This document shows positions 8,024 through 17,703 of a DNA stretch of 64,000 nucleotides, piece after piece (within the stretch, counting starts at the first letter, position 1; each line of letters starts with the position of its first letter). A program made the position numbers and the translations under genes. Source of the stretch: an uncultured Bacteroidota bacterium (GTDB taxonomy: Bacteria > Bacteroidota > Bacteroidia > Flavobacteriales > Flavobacteriaceae); assembly GCA_902604715.1 (NCBI GenBank), contig CACLAD010000003.1, positions 1 through 64,000 on the forward strand. Direction: 5' to 3'. The notes below the pieces were generated by a model that worked only from the letters and a program-made list of their open reading frames with translations, was not told the DNA's origin and made no database searches.

Positions 8024-9958
8024 ATGAAAAACCAAAAAAAACAACAGAAGCGACCTCAATTTAACCAATATTGGATATTTGGTTCTATTGTATTAGTATT
8101 CCTTCTATTAAATATATTTTCTGGGGCAGGTTCGCAAACTTCATTAACCACAACTCCATCCAAATTTTTTGAGTTTGCTTCTAACGGAGATGTTGAAAGG
8201 ATTGAAATAATCAATAAACGTGAAGTTTTTGTTTACTTAACACGTGAAGCAAGAATTAAAGATGAACATAAAAATTCATCAAAAAATTCACTTTTGTCAA
8301 TTGGTTCAAAAAACCCTAACTACAGGTTTGAGTTTGGTGATTTACAAAATTTTGAGAATAGATTATCTCTAGTAAATGACAATTTTAACCAAAATATCGA
8401 AGTCAATTATATAACTCAGCAAAATATATGGGGAGATATAATAATATCAATGCTCCCGTTTATCGTTATTATTGCCATATGGATTTTTATAATGAGAAGG
8501 ATGTCTGCTGGTGGTGGTGGTGCTGGAGGTCAAATTTTTAGTATTGGGAAATCGAAAGCAAAATTATTTGATGCAAACTCTCAGGTAAAAATTACTTTTA
8601 AAGATGTTGCAGGCCTCGAGGGAGCAAAAGAAGAAGTACAGGAGATCGTTGATTTTTTAAAGAATCCCAAAAAATACACTGCACTAGGCGGAAAAATACC
8701 AAAAGGAGCTCTACTGGTTGGAGCACCTGGTACAGGAAAAACACTACTTGCAAAAGCAGTTGCTGGCGAGGCAAAGGTTCCGTTCTTCTCTCTTTCTGGT
8801 TCAGATTTTGTTGAGATGTTCGTCGGAGTAGGTGCTTCAAGGGTTAGAGATTTATTCAAGCAAGCAAAAGAAAAATCACCTTCGATAATATTCATTGACG
8901 AGATTGATGCAATTGGACGTGCTAGGGGAAAAAGTAATTTTACAGGTTCTAACGATGAGAGAGAAAACACATTAAATCAATTATTAACAGAAATGGATGG
9001 TTTCGGCACAAATACCAATGTTATTGTTATTGCCGCAACAAACCGGGCAGATGTGCTAGATAAAGCTTTGATGCGAGCTGGAAGATTTGACAGACAAATC
9101 TATGTTGATTTACCTGACGTAAGAGAAAGAAAGAAAATTTTTGAAGTACACCTCAGACCTCTAAAAAAATCCTCATCTGTAGATGTTGACTTTTTATCAA
9201 AACAAACCCCTGGTTTCTCAGGTGCTGACATAGCAAATGTGTGTAATGAGGCTGCTTTAATTGCCGCAAGAAAAAACAAAAAATCTGTAGGAAAACAAGA
9301 CTTTTTAGATGCTGTTGACAGAATTGTTGGTGGACTCGAAAAGAAAAATAAAATTATTACCGAGGATGAAAAAAAGGCTGTGGCATTCCATGAAGCTGGT
9401 CATGCCACTGTAAGTTGGATGCTTGAACATGCTGCTCCACTTGTTAAAGTAACAATTGTTCCAAGAGGAAGATCACTAGGAGCAGCTTGGTATTTACCCG
9501 AGGAAAGATTAATTGTACGACCTGAGCAAATGTTGGACGAAATGTGTGCTGCACTTGGAGGTAGAGCTGCAGAAAAGGTAATTTTTAATAAAATTTCAAC
9601 GGGGGCACTTAGTGACCTAGAAAAAGTAACAAAACAGGCAAGAGCAATGGTTACCGTTTATGGATTGAATGACAAGGTTGGTAATTTGACCTATTATGAT
9701 TCATCGAATGGCAATGAATATGGTTTTACAAAACCATACAGCGAACAAACTGCAGAAACTATTGACAAAGAGATTTCTGCTATAATTGAAAAACAATATC
9801 AAAGAGCAATTTCAATTCTTAGAAAGAATAAGAAAAAACTTGTACAATTGGCTGAAGTACTACTTACCAAAGAAGTTATTTTTAAAGATAACTTAGAAGA
9901 AATCTTCGGTAAAAGACCATTTGATAAAGATAATAAGAAAGTAAATAAAGCTAAATAA
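8024..9958 (+). CDS. ftsH: ATP-dependent zinc metalloprotease FtsH
   Basis: The 644-residue membrane protease has two membrane segments (about residues 15-33 and 137-155) around a small periplasmic domain, then a Gly-rich linker. The AAA+ module follows, with Walker A GAPGTGKT (233-240), Walker [12 protein letters not shown] and the second region of homology [21 protein letters not shown]. The M41 protease zinc motif HEAGH is at 456-460. It degrades misassembled membrane proteins and short-lived regulators. Length is normal. It follows rsfS by 4 nt and precedes the LUD-cdsA-psd membrane-lipid genes. Confidence 0.98.
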   Translation: MKNQKKQQKRPQFNQYWIFGSIVLVFLLLNIFSGAGSQTSLTTTPSKFFEFASNGDVERIEIINKREVFVYLTREARIKDEHKNSSKNSLLSIGSKNPNYRFEFGDLQNFENRLSLVNDNFNQNIEVNYITQQNIWGDIIISMLPFIVIIAIWIFIMRRMSAGGGGAGGQIFSIGKSKAKLFDANSQVKITFKDVAGLEGAKEEVQEIVDFLKNPKKYTALGGKIPKGALLVGAPGTGKTLLAKAVAGEAKVPFFSLSGSDFVEMFVGVGASRVRDLFKQAKEKSPSIIFIDEIDAIGRARGKSNFTGSNDERENTLNQLLTEMDGFGTNTNVIVIAATNRADVLDKALMRAGRFDRQIYVDLPDVRERKKIFEVHLRPLKKSSSVDVDFLSKQTPGFSGADIANVCNEAALIAARKNKKSVGKQDFLDAVDRIVGGLEKKNKIITEDEKKAVAFHEAGHATVSWMLEHAAPLVKVTIVPRGRSLGAAWYLPEERLIVRPEQMLDEMCAALGGRAAEKVIFNKISTGALSDLEKVTKQARAMVTVYGLNDKVGNLTYYDSSNGNEYGFTKPYSEQTAETIDKEISAIIEKQYQRAISILRKNKKKLVQLAEVLLTKEVIFKDNLEEIFGKRPFDKDNKKVNKAK

Positions 9959-10048
9959 TTATTATTTATTGTCATACTTAATAAAATTTAACTTCATTTA
10001 TATAACTTTATAAAATTATTTCCTTCTTGGAATAAAAACTCAAATAAA

Positions 10049-10651
10049 TTGAATTTTTTTAGTAAGTTTTTCAAAAAATCCTCATCAAAAGAAGACTCTA
10101 AAAAATCTGAAAGTAAATTTCTTCCCAAAAAAAAAGCTGTTATTGAAGAAAGATTCATATTAAAATTTATCGAAAATGGAGGTAAATTTCTTTATTGTGA
10201 AGATCTTGATGAAGTTCAGGATAACTTTAATTTGATAATTAAAGAAAACGAATGGGTAAATGATGATATTCTGATCATTAATTCAGATTTAAAAAAAACA
10301 TATAATTTAAATAATACTTTTAGTTCTAGTCTTGACGAAACAAAATGTTTTGTTACTGATTGTGAAAACCTTATTGCAAATGATGGGTCAATTTTAATTT
10401 CATCTAATCAGATACATGAAAAAAAATTAAATGAATTTCCGCAAAGTCTAATAATTTTATCAGATACAAGAAAACTGAAAAATACAATCAGTGAAGGTCT
10501 TTCAGAAATTAAATCTAAAAGTAAAGACATACCAACAAATATCACTACTATTAAAAATTTTAACACAATCAAAGAGGATAAAGATTTTTTAAGTTATGGA
10601 ACTTCTTCAAAAAACTTATATTTGATCCTTCTAGAAAAAGGATTTAAATAA
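10049..10651 (+). CDS. LUD (LutC/YkgG) domain protein, TTG start
   Basis: The 200-residue protein matches the LutC/YkgG-type LUD family kept between ftsH and cdsA in flavobacteria. Landmarks are FIENGGKFLYCEDLDEV (about residues 34-50) and the C-terminal DTRKLKNTISEGL and SKNLYLILLEKG. The only plausible start is TTG at 10049, which gives the expected N-terminus MNFFSKFFKK. The 90-bp gap before it shows no clear TAnnTTTG box. LutC elsewhere takes part in lactate oxidation, but this isolated paralogue sits 3 nt from cdsA and has no lutA or lutB beside it. Its role is therefore unknown and may concern the envelope. Confidence 0.82.
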   Translation: MNFFSKFFKKSSSKEDSKKSESKFLPKKKAVIEERFILKFIENGGKFLYCEDLDEVQDNFNLIIKENEWVNDDILIINSDLKKTYNLNNTFSSSLDETKCFVTDCENLIANDGSILISSNQIHEKKLNEFPQSLIILSDTRKLKNTISEGLSEIKSKSKDIPTNITTIKNFNTIKEDKDFLSYGTSSKNLYLILLEKGFK

Positions 10652-10653
10652 TT

Positions 10654-11478
10654 TTGAAGGAATCTAGTAAAAGAATAATTAGTGGATTTGTATTTGGTGG
10701 GGTTTTTATTGCCTCACTCTATACACATTTAAGTTTTAGTATTTTGACGTTCATTTTTGGTATTATCTCAACAAAGGAATTCAATAAACTTACAGATCAA
10801 AGTGGTGTTGGTTATTATATAGCGTTTTCGATTATTTATACATACTTTGCGTTAACTGAATTTTATTTAAATAGTAATCTTCAGCCAAACTCATGGTTTA
10901 ATGACTTAAAAGATACTCTTCTAATTTTTAGTATTTTTGTCTCACTTTTTCTTCTACGGGATTTGTTCTCTTCAAAAAATTTACCGGGTATCCTAGTAAA
11001 AAAGTACTTTAGATTTATTTTCTATATAACATCCTCATTTGTTTTTATATATCTGATTGCAAATTTTAAAGGATTTTATGAAACTTCAATAATTCTTGGT
11101 TGTTTTATTTTGATTTGGGTCAACGATAGCTTCGCATATATTGTCGGAAAAAGTTTTGGCAAACAAAAACTATTTTATAGCATATCGCCTCACAAAACAG
11201 TAGAAGGATTTTTAGGAGGTCTTTTATTTTGCTGTATTTCTGCATCAATCGTCTCAAGATATATAGATGAAACATTAACTACTCCAAACTGGCTAATAAT
11301 TGCAATAATTGTAAGTGTTTTTGGAACACTGGGAGATTTAATAGAATCAAAATTAAAAAGAGAATCTAACGTAAAAGACAGTGGTAAAATTATTCCAGGT
11401 CATGGTGGAATATTAGACAGACTTGATAGTATTATATTTGCAAGTCCATACATTTACTTATATCTAAAATTAATATAA
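10654..11478 (+). CDS. cdsA: Phosphatidate cytidylyltransferase (CDP-diacylglycerol synthase)
   Basis: The 274-residue integral membrane protein has about eight hydrophobic segments and the CdsA C-terminal signature. The signature is seen as SPHKTVEGFLGG (about residues 185-196), FGTLGDLIESKLKRESNVKDSG and IPGHGGILDRLDS. It makes CDP-diacylglycerol from phosphatidate and CTP, the branch point for phospholipids. The start is TTG at 10654, just after the LUD gene stop. psd begins 2 bp after its stop, so the two consecutive phospholipid genes form one operon. Confidence 0.95.
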   Translation: MKESSKRIISGFVFGGVFIASLYTHLSFSILTFIFGIISTKEFNKLTDQSGVGYYIAFSIIYTYFALTEFYLNSNLQPNSWFNDLKDTLLIFSIFVSLFLLRDLFSSKNLPGILVKKYFRFIFYITSSFVFIYLIANFKGFYETSIILGCFILIWVNDSFAYIVGKSFGKQKLFYSISPHKTVEGFLGGLLFCCISASIVSRYIDETLTTPNWLIIAIIVSVFGTLGDLIESKLKRESNVKDSGKIIPGHGGILDRLDSIIFASPYIYLYLKLI

Positions 11479-11479
11479 T

Positions 11480-12127
11480 ATGTTTCATAAAGAGGGTTTA
11501 AATATTATTTTAAGCACATTCGTTATTACAGCAATTCTGATAATAGCCCTTGACTACTTTGAAGTAAAAAATGCTCTTCCTATAAAAATATTCTTGATTA
11601 TAATGCTGGGATTAGTTTTACAATTTTTTAGAAACCCAAAAATCACAGTAAACAAAAATGAAAATCATATTTTATCTGCTGTAGATGGTAAGGTTGTGAT
11701 AATTGAAGAAGTGTTTGAGCCTGAATTTTTTAAAGAAAAAAAATTACAGGTTAGTGTTTTCATGTCTCCCTTAAATGTTCATGTAACTCGATATCCTATG
11801 AGTGGTGATATTATATTTTCCAAATACCACCCAGGAGCCTATTTAGTCGCATGGCATCCTAAGTCAAGCACGAAAAATGAAAGAACTACTATTGTACTAA
11901 AGAATAAAGTATTTGGGGAAATTTTATATAGGCAAATAGCAGGTGCAATAGCAAGAAGAATTGTTAACTATGCGAAAGTTGGAGATTTGGCTGAACAAGG
12001 TAAAGATGCAGGGTTTATAAAATTTGGCTCAAGAGTTGATTTTTTTTTACCTATTGGAACAAAATTAAACGTAAAATTAAATCAGAAAGTTAAAGGGGGA
12101 ATTACAGTGATAGCTACAAAAGATTAA
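11480..12127 (+). CDS. psd: Phosphatidylserine decarboxylase, short type
   Basis: The 215-residue enzyme decarboxylates phosphatidylserine to phosphatidylethanolamine at the inner membrane. It has an N-terminal hydrophobic hairpin (about residues 9-50), then AVDGKVVIIEEV, VFMSPLNVHVTRYP and the processing site KFGSRVDFFLP. In the last motif cleavage at Gly-Ser creates the pyruvoyl prosthetic group. The compact length fits the short Psd type. It ends the LUD-cdsA-psd operon and interlocks with the valS stop in TTAA. The matching synthase pssA is not in the window. Confidence 0.95.
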   Translation: MFHKEGLNIILSTFVITAILIIALDYFEVKNALPIKIFLIIMLGLVLQFFRNPKITVNKNENHILSAVDGKVVIIEEVFEPEFFKEKKLQVSVFMSPLNVHVTRYPMSGDIIFSKYHPGAYLVAWHPKSSTKNERTTIVLKNKVFGEILYRQIAGAIARRIVNYAKVGDLAEQGKDAGFIKFGSRVDFFLPIGTKLNVKLNQKVKGGITVIATKD

Positions 12128-14760
12128 TTTTTAAGCTTATCAAGCCTGGCAGTTAATACAGAAATTTTTGACATTGCATCATCTCTTTTCTTAATTTCAT
12201 TTTGAATAACCGCTTCAGGTGCATTTTCTGTAAATCTTTTATTATCCAATTTTGCATTCACAGATTTTAAAAATCCCTTTTGATATTCTAGATCTTCATT
12301 TATTTTGATGATTTCTTCATCAAAATTAATGTCTTCTTCATAGGGAATAGAATAAATATTAGATTTTACCCTAAAAGTTAAAGCATTTTGGATTTCCGAG
12401 CCACTATATTCAATGTTTGATATATTACAAAGTTTTGAGATTATAGAATCATAATTTTTTGTAAAATTATCATTATTAACAACACTTAGATTTATACTTT
12501 CTCTGAACGAAATTTGATGTTTTTTTCTAATGTTTCTGATTCCTGAAATTATATTTTGAATAGTTTCAAAATCATTTATTATTTCATTATTTATGTTATT
12601 GCTAGATTTTGGCCATTTTGAAATAACTAAAGCCTCTTTAGAAGACCTTTTTGCAATTAAATGCCATAATTCTTCAGAAATAAAAGGCATGAAAGGATGT
12701 AATATTAAAAGGTTATTTTCAAAAACCTTAATGATTTCTTTGTGAGTCCTTGAATCAATAGGCTTGCCATACTTAGGTTTAATAATTTCTAGTAAAACTG
12801 AGCAAAAGTCATCCCATATTAACTTATATGTAGTCATTAGTGCATCACTAATTCTAAACTTGCTGAAATGATCGTTAATCTGATTTAAAGCATAATTAAA
12901 TTTATGATTGTACCAGTTTATAGCATTAGAACAATACTCGGGTTGTTCATTATTGCTAATTTCCCAGCCACTAACCAATCTGTAAGAATTCCATATTTTA
13001 TTAGAAAATGATTTTCCCTGATCGCAGAGATTGATATCAAAAAGTAAATCATTGCCAGCAGCTGAGCTGAGCATTAATCCAACCCGGACACCATCAGCAC
13101 CATAATCATCTATTAACTTTAATGCGTCTGGTGAATTACCTAATGATTTACTCATTTTCCTTCTTTTATTGTCTCTAACAATTCCTGTGAAATAGACATT
13201 TTTAAAGGGTTTATCATCTATAAATTCATAACCAGCCATAATCATTCTTGAAACCCAAAAAAAGATAATGTCAGGACCTGTAACTAAGTCATTGGTAGGA
13301 TAATAATACTTTATTTCATCATTTTCAGGGTTATTAATACCATCGAAAACACTTATTGGCCATAACCAAGAAGAAAACCAAGTATCTAACACATCAGAAT
13401 CTTGATTTAAATCATCCTTTGTAATTTTATTATTTCTTGTTTTTTCTCTAACCAAAACTAAAGCCGAGTCAATATTTTCAGCAACAACATAATCCTTTTC
13501 TCCTTTTCCATAGTAGTATACTGGGATTTGATGTCCCCAATATAATTGCCTAGAAATATTCCAATCAGTTATATTTTCCATCCAATTACGAAAGGTATTA
13601 TCAAATTTTTTGGGGTAAAATTTAATCTCGTCAGAATTTAAAACTGATTGAATTGCGGGTTTAACTAGTCCTTCCATTTTCAAAAACCACTGGTGACTAA
13701 ATTTTGGTTCAATTACCGCACCGGTCCTCTCACTGACACCCACATTGTGAGTGATATTCTCATCTTTTACAAAAAGTTTTAAGGAATCAAGCTCTTGAAT
13801 TATTTTTTTTCTTGCTAAAAATCTATCCATTCCAGAATAATGAAGACAAATATCATTTAAAGATGCATTTTCATTTAGAATATCAATAAACTCCAAATTA
13901 TATTTTTCCCCTAAAACCTTATCATTATGATCATGTGCTGGTGTAACTTTCAAACATCCAGTTCCATAGTCAATGTCAACATATTCATCAGAGATAATTG
14001 GCACATGCCTATCAACTATTGGGACTATAGCTTTCATTCCGATTAAATCCTTAAATCTATCGTCATTTGGATTAACACAAATGGCTGAATCACCTAAAAT
14101 TGTTTCAGGCCTAGTAGTAGCTACAGTAACATATTCATCAGAATCAACTATTTTATATTTTACATAGTAAAGTTTATCATTTTTTTCAATAAAGTTTACC
14201 TCCTCGTCTGAAAGTGTTGTCTTTGCCTGAGGATCCCAATTAACCATTCTATAACCCCTGTAAATCAAACCTTTTTTATATAAATCGATAAAGACTTTTA
14301 CCACCGACTTATTCATGTTTTCATCAAGTGTAAATTTTGTTCTTTCCCAGTCACACGAACAACCAATTTTTTTCAATTGTTCTAAAATTATATTTCCAAA
14401 TTCATTTTTCCATTCCCATGCGTGATTTAAAAAATCTTCTCTTGAAATATCACTTTTTTCAATACCATTTGATTTTAATTTTTCAACAACCTTTGCCTCT
14501 GTAGCTATTGAGGCATGATCGGTTCCAGGAACCCAGCAGGCATTTTTACCCATCAATCTTGCTCGTCTTACTAAAATATCTTGAATTGTGTTATTAAGCA
14601 TATGGCCCATATGTAAGACCCCCGTAATATTTGGAGGGGGAATTACTATTGTGTATGGTTCACGGCTATCAGGTTTTGAAGAAAAATAATTATTATCCGT
14701 CCAGTAAGAGTACCATTTATCTTCAATTTTTTGATGATCGTATTTATCGAGATTAGCCAT
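12124..14760 (-). CDS. valS: Valine--tRNA ligase
   Basis: I place the start at ATG 14760 (MANLDKYDHQKIEDKWYSYW), giving 878 residues. The ORF track start at 14790 adds ten residues unlike the family. The class I signature is PPNITGVLHMGHMLN (about residues 41-55) and the KMSKS loop appears as RRKMSKSLGNSP. Between them lie the editing insertion with TTRPETILGDSA and the zinc-free core, followed by the anticodon-binding helical domain. The C-terminus forms the tRNA-contacting coiled coil (about 810-878). It is transcribed alone. Confidence 0.97.
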   Translation of the reverse strand: MANLDKYDHQKIEDKWYSYWTDNNYFSSKPDSREPYTIVIPPPNITGVLHMGHMLNNTIQDILVRRARLMGKNACWVPGTDHASIATEAKVVEKLKSNGIEKSDISREDFLNHAWEWKNEFGNIILEQLKKIGCSCDWERTKFTLDENMNKSVVKVFIDLYKKGLIYRGYRMVNWDPQAKTTLSDEEVNFIEKNDKLYYVKYKIVDSDEYVTVATTRPETILGDSAICVNPNDDRFKDLIGMKAIVPIVDRHVPIISDEYVDIDYGTGCLKVTPAHDHNDKVLGEKYNLEFIDILNENASLNDICLHYSGMDRFLARKKIIQELDSLKLFVKDENITHNVGVSERTGAVIEPKFSHQWFLKMEGLVKPAIQSVLNSDEIKFYPKKFDNTFRNWMENITDWNISRQLYWGHQIPVYYYGKGEKDYVVAENIDSALVLVREKTRNNKITKDDLNQDSDVLDTWFSSWLWPISVFDGINNPENDEIKYYYPTNDLVTGPDIIFFWVSRMIMAGYEFIDDKPFKNVYFTGIVRDNKRRKMSKSLGNSPDALKLIDDYGADGVRVGLMLSSAAGNDLLFDINLCDQGKSFSNKIWNSYRLVSGWEISNNEQPEYCSNAINWYNHKFNYALNQINDHFSKFRISDALMTTYKLIWDDFCSVLLEIIKPKYGKPIDSRTHKEIIKVFENNLLILHPFMPFISEELWHLIAKRSSKEALVISKWPKSSNNINNEIINDFETIQNIISGIRNIRKKHQISFRESINLSVVNNDNFTKNYDSIISKLCNISNIEYSGSEIQNALTFRVKSNIYSIPYEEDINFDEEIIKINEDLEYQKGFLKSVNAKLDNKRFTENAPEAVIQNEIKKRDDAMSKISVLTARLDKLKN

Positions 14761-14849
14761 AAATAAATTTCTCATTACGAAAATACTCATATTTCTTAAT
14801 CTGACTAATTATAATTATATTTATATGAATAAAATTTATTAAAAAAATT

Positions 14850-15278
14850 ATGAAAAAAATTTGTGCACTTGTAATGATTTTTATGATCAGCTTTTTAGGT
14901 TTTTCTCAGAACAAAAAAGCGATTATTACTTTTGAAAAAACTGTTATTGATTATGGTACAGTTGATAAAGGAGCTAATGGTGTGAGAGACTTTGTATTTA
15001 CAAATACTGGAGACGCACCATTAATTATTTCCAATGTCAAGTCTACATGTGGATGTACAATTCCCAAAAAACCTGAAAAACCAATATTACCTGGTGAATC
15101 AGATAAAATTCAGGTTAAATATGATACTAAAAGAGTTGGTTTTATAAGAAAGTCAATTAGTGTAACTTCAAATGCTTCAAATCCAAATGTTATTTTAAAA
15201 ATAACAGGGCAAGTTATTGCTGATAATAATAAAACTGGTTTAGAAAACAAAAAGAAAAGTATAGTAGAGGACTACTAA
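14850..15278 (+). CDS. Secreted DUF1573 domain protein
   Basis: The 142-residue protein has a signal peptide (MKKICALVMIFMISFLGFSQ). It then carries a single Ig-like DUF1573 domain with the family core FTNTGDAPLIISNVKSTCGC (about residues 50-69) and the end motif VILKITGQVI. DUF1573 proteins are periplasmic or outer-surface beta-sandwich proteins common in Bacteroidota, without an established activity. The CGC cysteines are conserved and may form a disulfide. It lies 14 nt before the aminotransferase gene and may be transcribed with it, although the functions look unrelated. Confidence 0.88.
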   Translation: MKKICALVMIFMISFLGFSQNKKAIITFEKTVIDYGTVDKGANGVRDFVFTNTGDAPLIISNVKSTCGCTIPKKPEKPILPGESDKIQVKYDTKRVGFIRKSISVTSNASNPNVILKITGQVIADNNKTGLENKKKSIVEDY

Positions 15279-15292
15279 AACACACATTGACA

Positions 15293-16486
15293 ATGCTTAC
15301 AATTTCAAACAAGGGGAGGCTAATGCCAGAGTCCCCCATAAGAAAGCTAGTTCCTTATGCTGAAAAAGCAAAGAAAAATGGTGTAAAGGTTTTTCATTTA
15401 AATATTGGTCAACCAGACATTGAAACCCCTTACTCTGCAATCGAAGCTGTTAAAAATTCTAATATTAAGGTATTAGCTTATTCAAAATCTGAAGGAGATT
15501 TTGAACTTAGAAATAAAATTTGTGATTATTATTCTAAAATTAATATTGAGATTAATGAATCACAGGTGATAGTTACTAGTGGAGCAAGCGAGGCTTTGTT
15601 ATTTACAATTGGAAGTATTATGGACCCTGGAGATGAAATAATTATCCCAGAACCCTTTTATGCAAATTATAACGGATTTTCTGTTGCAAACGGAGTAAAT
15701 ATTATTCCTATATTTTCTAGCATTGATAATAATTTTAAATTACCAAAAATTCAAGAGTTTGAAAACCTTATTTCTTCAAATACAAAAGCAATTTTAATTT
15801 GTAATCCAAATAATCCGACAGGCTATGTTTATTCATATGATGAAATAAAAACATTAGTTGAAATTGTCAAAAAACATAATTTATTTCTGATTGCAGATGA
15901 GGTATATCGTGAATTTACTTATGATAATGTTTCCCACACATCTATTATGAAATTTGATGATATTAAACAACATGCGATTGTTATTGATTCAGTTTCAAAA
16001 AGATATAGTATGTGTGGTGCAAGGATTGGATGTATTATTTCAAAAAATAGTGAATTTATTTCTACAGCAATGAAATTTGCTCAGGCTAGACTATCTCCGC
16101 CCACTCTAGCTCAAATAGCCAGTACAGCTGCAATGGACACAGGAGAAGATTACTTTGATAAGATAATTAATGAATATGATAATAGAAGAAAAACATTATT
16201 ACAAGGATTAAATAAAATACCTGGGGTAAAAGTATCAGAACCAAAGGGAGCATTTTATTGTGTTGTTGAACTTCCGGTAGACAACTCGGAACATTTTGCT
16301 AAATGGCTGTTGGAAGAATATTCCTTAGACAACGAAACGATAATGGTTGCTCCAGCCGCAGGTTTCTATTCTACCCCCAATATCGGACAGAATCAGGTTC
16401 GAATTGCATATGTACTCAATCAAAATGATTTAGAATCTTGTATTAATATTCTCAAAAATGGTTTAATGGAATATTTAAAACAATGA
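15293..16486 (+). CDS. PLP-dependent aminotransferase, class I/II (aspartate aminotransferase-like)
   Basis: I start at ATG 15293 (MLTISNKGRLMPESPIRKLVPYA), typical of this flavobacterial group. The ORF track uses a TTG two codons earlier. The fold-type I landmarks are visible: LNIGQPDIETP, the NPNNPTGYVYS loop (about residues 168-178), IADEVYREF and the PLP lysine in DSVSKRYSMCGARIG. It should transfer amino groups between an amino acid and a keto acid, but the substrate is not readable from sequence. It is one of two such paralogues here, the other at 48972. Its stop overlaps the murB start in ATGA. Confidence 0.9.
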   Translation: MLTISNKGRLMPESPIRKLVPYAEKAKKNGVKVFHLNIGQPDIETPYSAIEAVKNSNIKVLAYSKSEGDFELRNKICDYYSKINIEINESQVIVTSGASEALLFTIGSIMDPGDEIIIPEPFYANYNGFSVANGVNIIPIFSSIDNNFKLPKIQEFENLISSNTKAILICNPNNPTGYVYSYDEIKTLVEIVKKHNLFLIADEVYREFTYDNVSHTSIMKFDDIKQHAIVIDSVSKRYSMCGARIGCIISKNSEFISTAMKFAQARLSPPTLAQIASTAAMDTGEDYFDKIINEYDNRRKTLLQGLNKIPGVKVSEPKGAFYCVVELPVDNSEHFAKWLLEEYSLDNETIMVAPAAGFYSTPNIGQNQVRIAYVLNQNDLESCINILKNGLMEYLKQ

Positions 16487-17490
16487 TTACAAAAAAAAAT
16501 TTTTCATTAAAAAACTATAACTCATTTAATATTGATGTAAATGCCAAAGAATTTATTGAAATAAACTCCAAAGAAGAATTGATAGGGCTTAACGGATTAT
16601 TAAAAAATGAAAAAATACTTTTTTTGGGAGGTGGAAGTAATATCTTATTTACAAAAGATTATGACGGAACTGTAATTTACTTAAACCTTAAAGGAATAAA
16701 AATCGAAAAAGAGAGTACAGACTTCTCAGTGGTAAAAGCTAATGCTGGAGAAAATTGGAGCGATTTTATTGAGTTTTGCCTGAATAATAATTTAGGTGGT
16801 GTAGAAAACCTATCACTTATTCCAGGAAATGTTGGTTCTGCACCTGTTCAAAACATAGGAGCGTATGGTGTTGAGCTTAAAGATGTTTTTTTATCATGTG
16901 AAGTTTTTAATTTTGATGATTTTTCTTTGAAAGATTTTGATTTGTCTGATTGTGAATTTGAATATCGAAATTCTGTTTTTAAGAAGAATAAAAATCTGAT
17001 TATACTATCAGTTAAACTAAAGCTTACAAATAATAATCATGATATCAACACATCTTATGGTGATATTAATGATGAATTGAAAAAATCGAATATTGATAAT
17101 CCTACAATAAAGGATATTTCAAGAGTTATTTCTAATATAAGGATAAGAAAACTTCCTGATCCAAAGCAAATTGGCAATGCGGGAAGTTTTTTTAAAAATC
17201 CTATAGTAAATAAAGAGAAGCTAAACTGGATTGAGAAACATCACAAAAATGTTCCATCATATAAAATTGATAAAAATGATTATAAAATTCCAGCAGCTTG
17301 GTTAATCGAAACAGCAGGTTTGAAAGGCAAAAAGTTTGGTAAATTTGGAATTCATAAATATCAACCACTAGTTCTTGTAAATTATGGTGGGGCTAAAGGC
17401 AGTGATATTTACAAACTTTCACTTTCAATAAAAGAAATAATAAAAAAAATTTTTAAGATAGAACTTGAAACTGAAGTTAACATTATTTAA
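16483..17490 (+). CDS. murB: UDP-N-acetylenolpyruvoylglucosamine reductase
   Basis: The 335-residue FAD enzyme reduces UDP-GlcNAc-enolpyruvate to UDP-MurNAc in the cytoplasm, the second step of peptidoglycan precursor synthesis. Motifs are NYNSFNIDV, the FAD-binding FLGGGSNILF (about residues 46-55), NLSLIPGNVGSAPVQNIGAYG (about 109-129), YRNSVFK and GNAGSFFKNP near the catalytic serine. Its ATG lies in the ATGA that also ends the aminotransferase gene, so translation is probably coupled. A -7 box for the next gene begins immediately after its stop. Confidence 0.96.
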   Translation: MITKKNFSLKNYNSFNIDVNAKEFIEINSKEELIGLNGLLKNEKILFLGGGSNILFTKDYDGTVIYLNLKGIKIEKESTDFSVVKANAGENWSDFIEFCLNNNLGGVENLSLIPGNVGSAPVQNIGAYGVELKDVFLSCEVFNFDDFSLKDFDLSDCEFEYRNSVFKKNKNLIILSVKLKLTNNNHDINTSYGDINDELKKSNIDNPTIKDISRVISNIRIRKLPDPKQIGNAGSFFKNPIVNKEKLNWIEKHHKNVPSYKIDKNDYKIPAAWLIETAGLKGKKFGKFGIHKYQPLVLVNYGGAKGSDIYKLSLSIKEIIKKIFKIELETEVNII

Positions 17491-17498
17491 TAACTTTG
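17491..17498 (+). promoter_or_regulatory. -7 promoter element for the Cys4 miniprotein
   Basis: TAACTTTG matches TAnnTTTG and begins at the base after the murB stop codon, ending 7 nt before ATG 17506. A TTG at 17465-17467 is a possible -33 element at 23 bp. The resulting mRNA would be almost leaderless. Confidence 0.55.
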
Positions 17499-17505
17499 AA
17501 TTGAT

Positions 17506-17703
17506 ATGGTACCTACAATAGTCACAATCATAGTACTTGGGTTATGTATTTTGGGAATAAGCATCAAAATCTGGGCAAAAGAGGATGGAGAGTTTTCAGG
17601 AACCTGCGCTAGCCAAAATCCATATCTAAATCAGGATGGTGAGAACTGTGGTTTCTGTGGAAAAAGTCCTGAGCAATTTAAGGACTGTCATGGGAAAAGT
17701 TAA
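17506..17703 (+). CDS. Four-cysteine single-span membrane miniprotein, NqrM-like candidate
   Basis: The 65-residue protein has one N-terminal membrane helix (about residues 2-23). A hydrophilic tail follows, FSGTCASQNPYLNQDGENC and then GFCGKSPEQFKDC, with four cysteines spaced C-14-C-2-C-9-C. This suggests metal or iron-sulfur binding next to the membrane. The layout resembles NqrM (DUF539), the Na+-NQR maturation factor: one helix, then G(S/T)C and a Cys cluster. Spacing differs, so the match is inference. The genome has a full nqr operon. Its 3' end overlaps the NRAMP-like gene by 14 bp. In flavobacteria such proteins are usually left as 'membrane or secreted protein'. Confidence 0.8.
   Translation: MVPTIVTIIVLGLCILGISIKIWAKEDGEFSGTCASQNPYLNQDGENCGFCGKSPEQFKDCHGKS

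Noticed and set aside
8581-8970. 129-residue minus-strand ORF inside ftsH and similar shadow ORFs in nqr, pnp and M36 genes
   Set aside because: They are antisense to well-matched coding sequences and show no family motif or own promoter.
14761-14790. ORF-track extension of valS
   Set aside because: The ten added residues (MSIFVMRNLF) do not match ValS N-termini, which start near MANLDKYDHQKIEDKW here.
17636-17689. Long GTG start of the NRAMP-like gene
   Set aside because: It lies inside the Cys4 miniprotein gene and encodes a non-homologous leader before MGKVNDFLKK.
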